The notes beneath the pieces were generated by a model. It searched no databases. It was not told where the DNA came from and was given only the letters and a program-made list of their open reading frames with translations. DNA of 64,000 bases, taken from NORP240 sp038134485 (GTDB lineage Bacteria; Pseudomonadota; Gammaproteobacteria; Pseudomonadales; Pseudohongiellaceae). Positions 62,224-64,000 of the stretch are shown piece after piece (the first letter of the stretch is position 1; the number at the start of each line of letters is the position of its first letter). A program made the translations under genes and the position numbers. Location of the stretch: positions 1 to 64,000 of the forward strand of contig JAYPVG010000008.1 of assembly GCA_038134485.1 (NCBI GenBank). The letters run 5' to 3'.

Positions 62224-62497
62224 GCGCACAATAGCCAGTGTCTGAAGGGCCTCGCAACCGGTTCGCGAGGAATATCGGACAGCCGTTAATTTCCGGTTCA
62301 GCGTTTATTCGATACGGTGTACCGATATCAGGATAAGAGGAGCCGGAGCAGTTGGCCGACGCTATAGCCGAGCCCGAGAGCCTGTGATACTTTGTCTTCA
62401 GGTTATGTAAGGGCAGTTTGTCAGATGGAGTCGGGATAAGCCGGCTACCACTGTTGCCAATTATCAGTCACTAGACAGTTATTGACGGAGCAACCAA
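62224..62497. other. cytochrome c4-dsbA spacer
   Basis: 274 bp without a gene. A short hairpin (stem CCTCGC at 62250-62255 with GCGAGG at 62265-62270) lies just behind the cytochrome gene but lacks a T-run, so it is not called a terminator. Nothing else stands out. Confidence 0.4.
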
Positions 62498-63175
62498 ATG
62501 AACGAGCGAATGAGACAGTTTGTCGCGATTTTCTTCCTGTTGCCGCTGGCGCTCAGCGCATACGCACAGCCGTCCCGGTATCTTCCGGGCACTCACTATA
62601 TCGAGCTTCCCACTCCGGTCCGGACTCAGGATGCGACCAAGGTGGAAGTAGTGGAAGCCTTCTGGTATGGCTGCAGTCACTGTTTCCGTTTCGAACCGCT
62701 CCTGCAGGACTGGGTTTCCAAATTACCCCAGGACGTTAACTTCGTGCTGTTTCCGGCGCAATGGAATGAGCTTATGAAGATTCATTCCCAGATATTCTAC
62801 GTGTCAGAAGCGCTATTGGCGGCAGGCAAGATCGACCAGGCTAAATTCAACGAGTTGCACGAGGCGGCATTCAATGCCATCAATCTCGAGGGGAACAGGC
62901 TGCAGAACGAACGCCAGATAGGGACGCTGTTCACAGAGCACGGAGTAGCAGAGGCCGATTTCTCCTCCACCTACAGCTCTTTCGCTGTGCGGACCAAGGT
63001 GAATCAGGGCGATCGCCGCATGCAGGACTATCAGGTTCGCAGTACCCCCAATATGATTGTCAACGGTAAATATCTGATTTCCACAGGCCAGGCGGTGCCA
63101 ACACAACAGGAAATGCTGAATGTGGTCGATTTTCTGATTGAAATGGAGAGGCAGACACTGGCCTCAGGCGGCTGA
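62498..63175 (+). CDS. dsbA: DsbA-family periplasmic thiol:disulfide oxidoreductase
   Basis: Introduces disulfides into exported proteins. 225 residues with a signal peptide (FVAIFFLLPLALSAYAQ). Active site Cys59-Ser-His-Cys62 in FWYGCSHC, in place of the common CPHC. The cis-proline loop STPNMIVNGKY is preserved. The middle dipeptide tunes redox potential, so this variant may be a less or differently oxidising DsbA. Located behind cytochrome c4 as in Pseudomonas; a terminator follows. Confidence 0.92.
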   Translation: MNERMRQFVAIFFLLPLALSAYAQPSRYLPGTHYIELPTPVRTQDATKVEVVEAFWYGCSHCFRFEPLLQDWVSKLPQDVNFVLFPAQWNELMKIHSQIFYVSEALLAAGKIDQAKFNELHEAAFNAINLEGNRLQNERQIGTLFTEHGVAEADFSSTYSSFAVRTKVNQGDRRMQDYQVRSTPNMIVNGKYLISTGQAVPTQQEMLNVVDFLIEMERQTLASGG

Positions 63176-63208
63176 GCCCAGGTCGGCGGCCGCTACTGAA
63201 ACGAGTAA

Positions 63209-63240
63209 CCGGCTACGGCTTGCCGTAGTCGGTTTTTTTT
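63209..63240 (+). terminator. rho-independent terminator of dsbA
   Basis: 10-bp stem CCGGCTACGG (63209-63218) and CCGTAGTCGG (63223-63232) with one G-T wobble, CTTG loop, then eight T. Confidence 0.9.
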
Positions 63241-63434
63241 ATCCGGATTAGTGAGTCCGCGCCCGGACCTACCGCACTGTCCGATTGCGATCAACAGGCT
63301 GACGGCAATGCTTGATAGAGCAAACTATATTGCCGATAGTACCGTCCTACGATAGGACCGTCTTAGCAAAGACCCAATAAAAGTTGCAAAAAGTCAGGCT
63401 GGATTGACCGGGCGGAAATTGCACATTCTCAAAT

Positions 63435-64000
63435 ATGGCAGCAACAGTAATTAATACAGGCCGCTGGCAGGAGTCCCTGAAACAGCTTCTTCCCAGGGAG
63501 CTGAAGGAAGCCTTTACCGGTGGCTCCCGTCGCGAGGTGCTCAAGAACGTTGGCGCGGCAGTGCTGGTATTCGATGACCAGGTTTTCGATGTGAGAACCG
63601 GACGCGGAGTCCGGCTGGAGCAGGCGGAGAATCCGGCCGAACCAGGCGCCGCGAGCCTCGCGAGCGCAGCGAGCGACTTGCTGGGAACTGACGCCGGGGA
63701 GATGTCGGTAGTTTTATTGTTGCCGCCTGCCGAGTTCGTCGCCACCTCTGTCAGCTTACCCGGAATGGCCAGGGATGCACTGGTATCTGCGCTGCAGCTG
63801 CAGGCAGATACCCTCTTGCCCAGCTATTCCGAGCCGCTCTCGGTTGCGGTTAATCCCCGCGCTGGCGATGACGTCGGGGTTGATTTAGCGCTATGGATTC
63901 CCGAGCCCCGCCTGGATGCGTTATTCCGCGCGTTCGAGCAGCAGAACCTGTTTCTTGCCGGAGTCATTCCGCGTTGCCTTGCTCTGGCAGCCGACGCCGG
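63435..64000 (+). CDS. GspL/PilM-like protein, N-terminal part (cut by window end)
   Basis: Open frame from ATG 63435 to the last base, 188 codons and no stop. The product begins MAATVINTGRWQESLKQLLP; its segment VVLLLPPAEFVATSVSLPG followed by a helix and VDLALWIPEPRLDALFRAF resembles the actin-like cytoplasmic domain of type II secretion GspL and type IV pilus PilM-like proteins. An Ala/Ser-rich stretch (about 72-82) with a GCGAGC-type repeat looks like a linker. Because the rest is missing, membrane helix and family cannot be confirmed. It sits behind the dsbA terminator and may head a new operon. Confidence 0.55.
   Translation, partial: MAATVINTGRWQESLKQLLPRELKEAFTGGSRREVLKNVGAAVLVFDDQVFDVRTGRGVRLEQAENPAEPGAASLASAASDLLGTDAGEMSVVLLLPPAEFVATSVSLPGMARDALVSALQLQADTLLPSYSEPLSVAVNPRAGDDVGVDLALWIPEPRLDALFRAFEQQNLFLAGVIPRCLALAADA

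Noticed and set aside
62250..62270. Hairpin behind cytochrome c4
   Set aside because: 6-bp stem without a T-run; more likely a chance inverted repeat than a terminator.
1..64000. CRISPR arrays, tRNA or rRNA genes, complete insertion sequences
   Set aside because: Looked for regularly spaced repeats, cloverleaf-like segments, rRNA sequence and transposase genes; none recognised by eye.

Overview
The window is a chromosomal replication-origin region of a gammaproteobacterium. The order rpmH-rnpA-yidD-yidC-mnmE to the left and dnaA-dnaN-recF-gyrB to the right of an AT-rich, DnaA-box-bearing spacer is the classical gammaproteobacterial origin layout. The neighbouring blocks parAB-rsmG-mnmG, znuABC-polA-engB-cytochrome c4-dsbA, glyQS-gmhB-plsC and def-fmt-rsmB-trkA-trkH recall Pseudomonas and related marine Pseudomonadales/Cellvibrionales-like lineages. 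The species cannot be named from the sequence. The lifestyle suggested is aerobic respiration: F-type ATP synthase, an aa3/caa3-type oxidase with cytochrome-c fusions, oxygen-dependent HemF and a diheme cytochrome c4.

Left arm (1-22500). After a possible gene tail and ltaE comes a compact AT-rich accessory patch (about 1390-2910) abutting the 3' end of glmS. It holds two overlapping small membrane-protein genes, a 57-residue glycine-rich membrane protein, a small frameshifted frame, a decapitated recombinase-like frame and a degenerate direct copy of the glmS terminus. glmS and glmU follow, then the complete atpIBEFHAGDC operon with its own promoter and terminator. Next are parB, parA, rsmG, mnmG, an AT-rich 442-bp spacer, mnmE, yidC, yidD, rnpA and rpmH. 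Everything from glmS to rpmH lies on the minus strand, pointing away from the origin.

Origin and right arm (22500-40500). The rpmH-dnaA spacer carries two perfect DnaA boxes. dnaA, dnaN, recF and gyrB follow on the plus strand, with two near-consensus ParB-binding (parS) palindromes inside recF. Convergent with gyrB is a minus-strand run: plsC-type acyltransferase, gmhB, glyS, glyQ. A single LpxL-type acyltransferase gene on plus is followed by trkH, trkA, rsmB, fmt and def on minus.

Far right (40500-64000). Plus-strand genes: a LysM protein, dprA, purE, tsaC, hemF, aroE and prlC, closed by a bidirectional terminator. Opposed to these is a cytochrome oxidase operon: subunit II with two C-terminal haem-c domains, subunit I, two subunit-III-like proteins and subunit IV. 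It is divergent, across a 676-bp spacer, from cyoE/ctaB and a SCO copper chaperone. Then come the zinc importer znuCB/znuA, polA, engB, cytochrome c4, dsbA and the beginning of a GspL/PilM-like gene cut by the window end.

Most of the window is conserved housekeeping DNA. The most unusual points are the small island at the glmS 3' end with its duplicated terminus, the loss of proofreading residues in PolA, the two-haem subunit II, and a second AT-rich spacer with near-consensus DnaA boxes between mnmG and mnmE.
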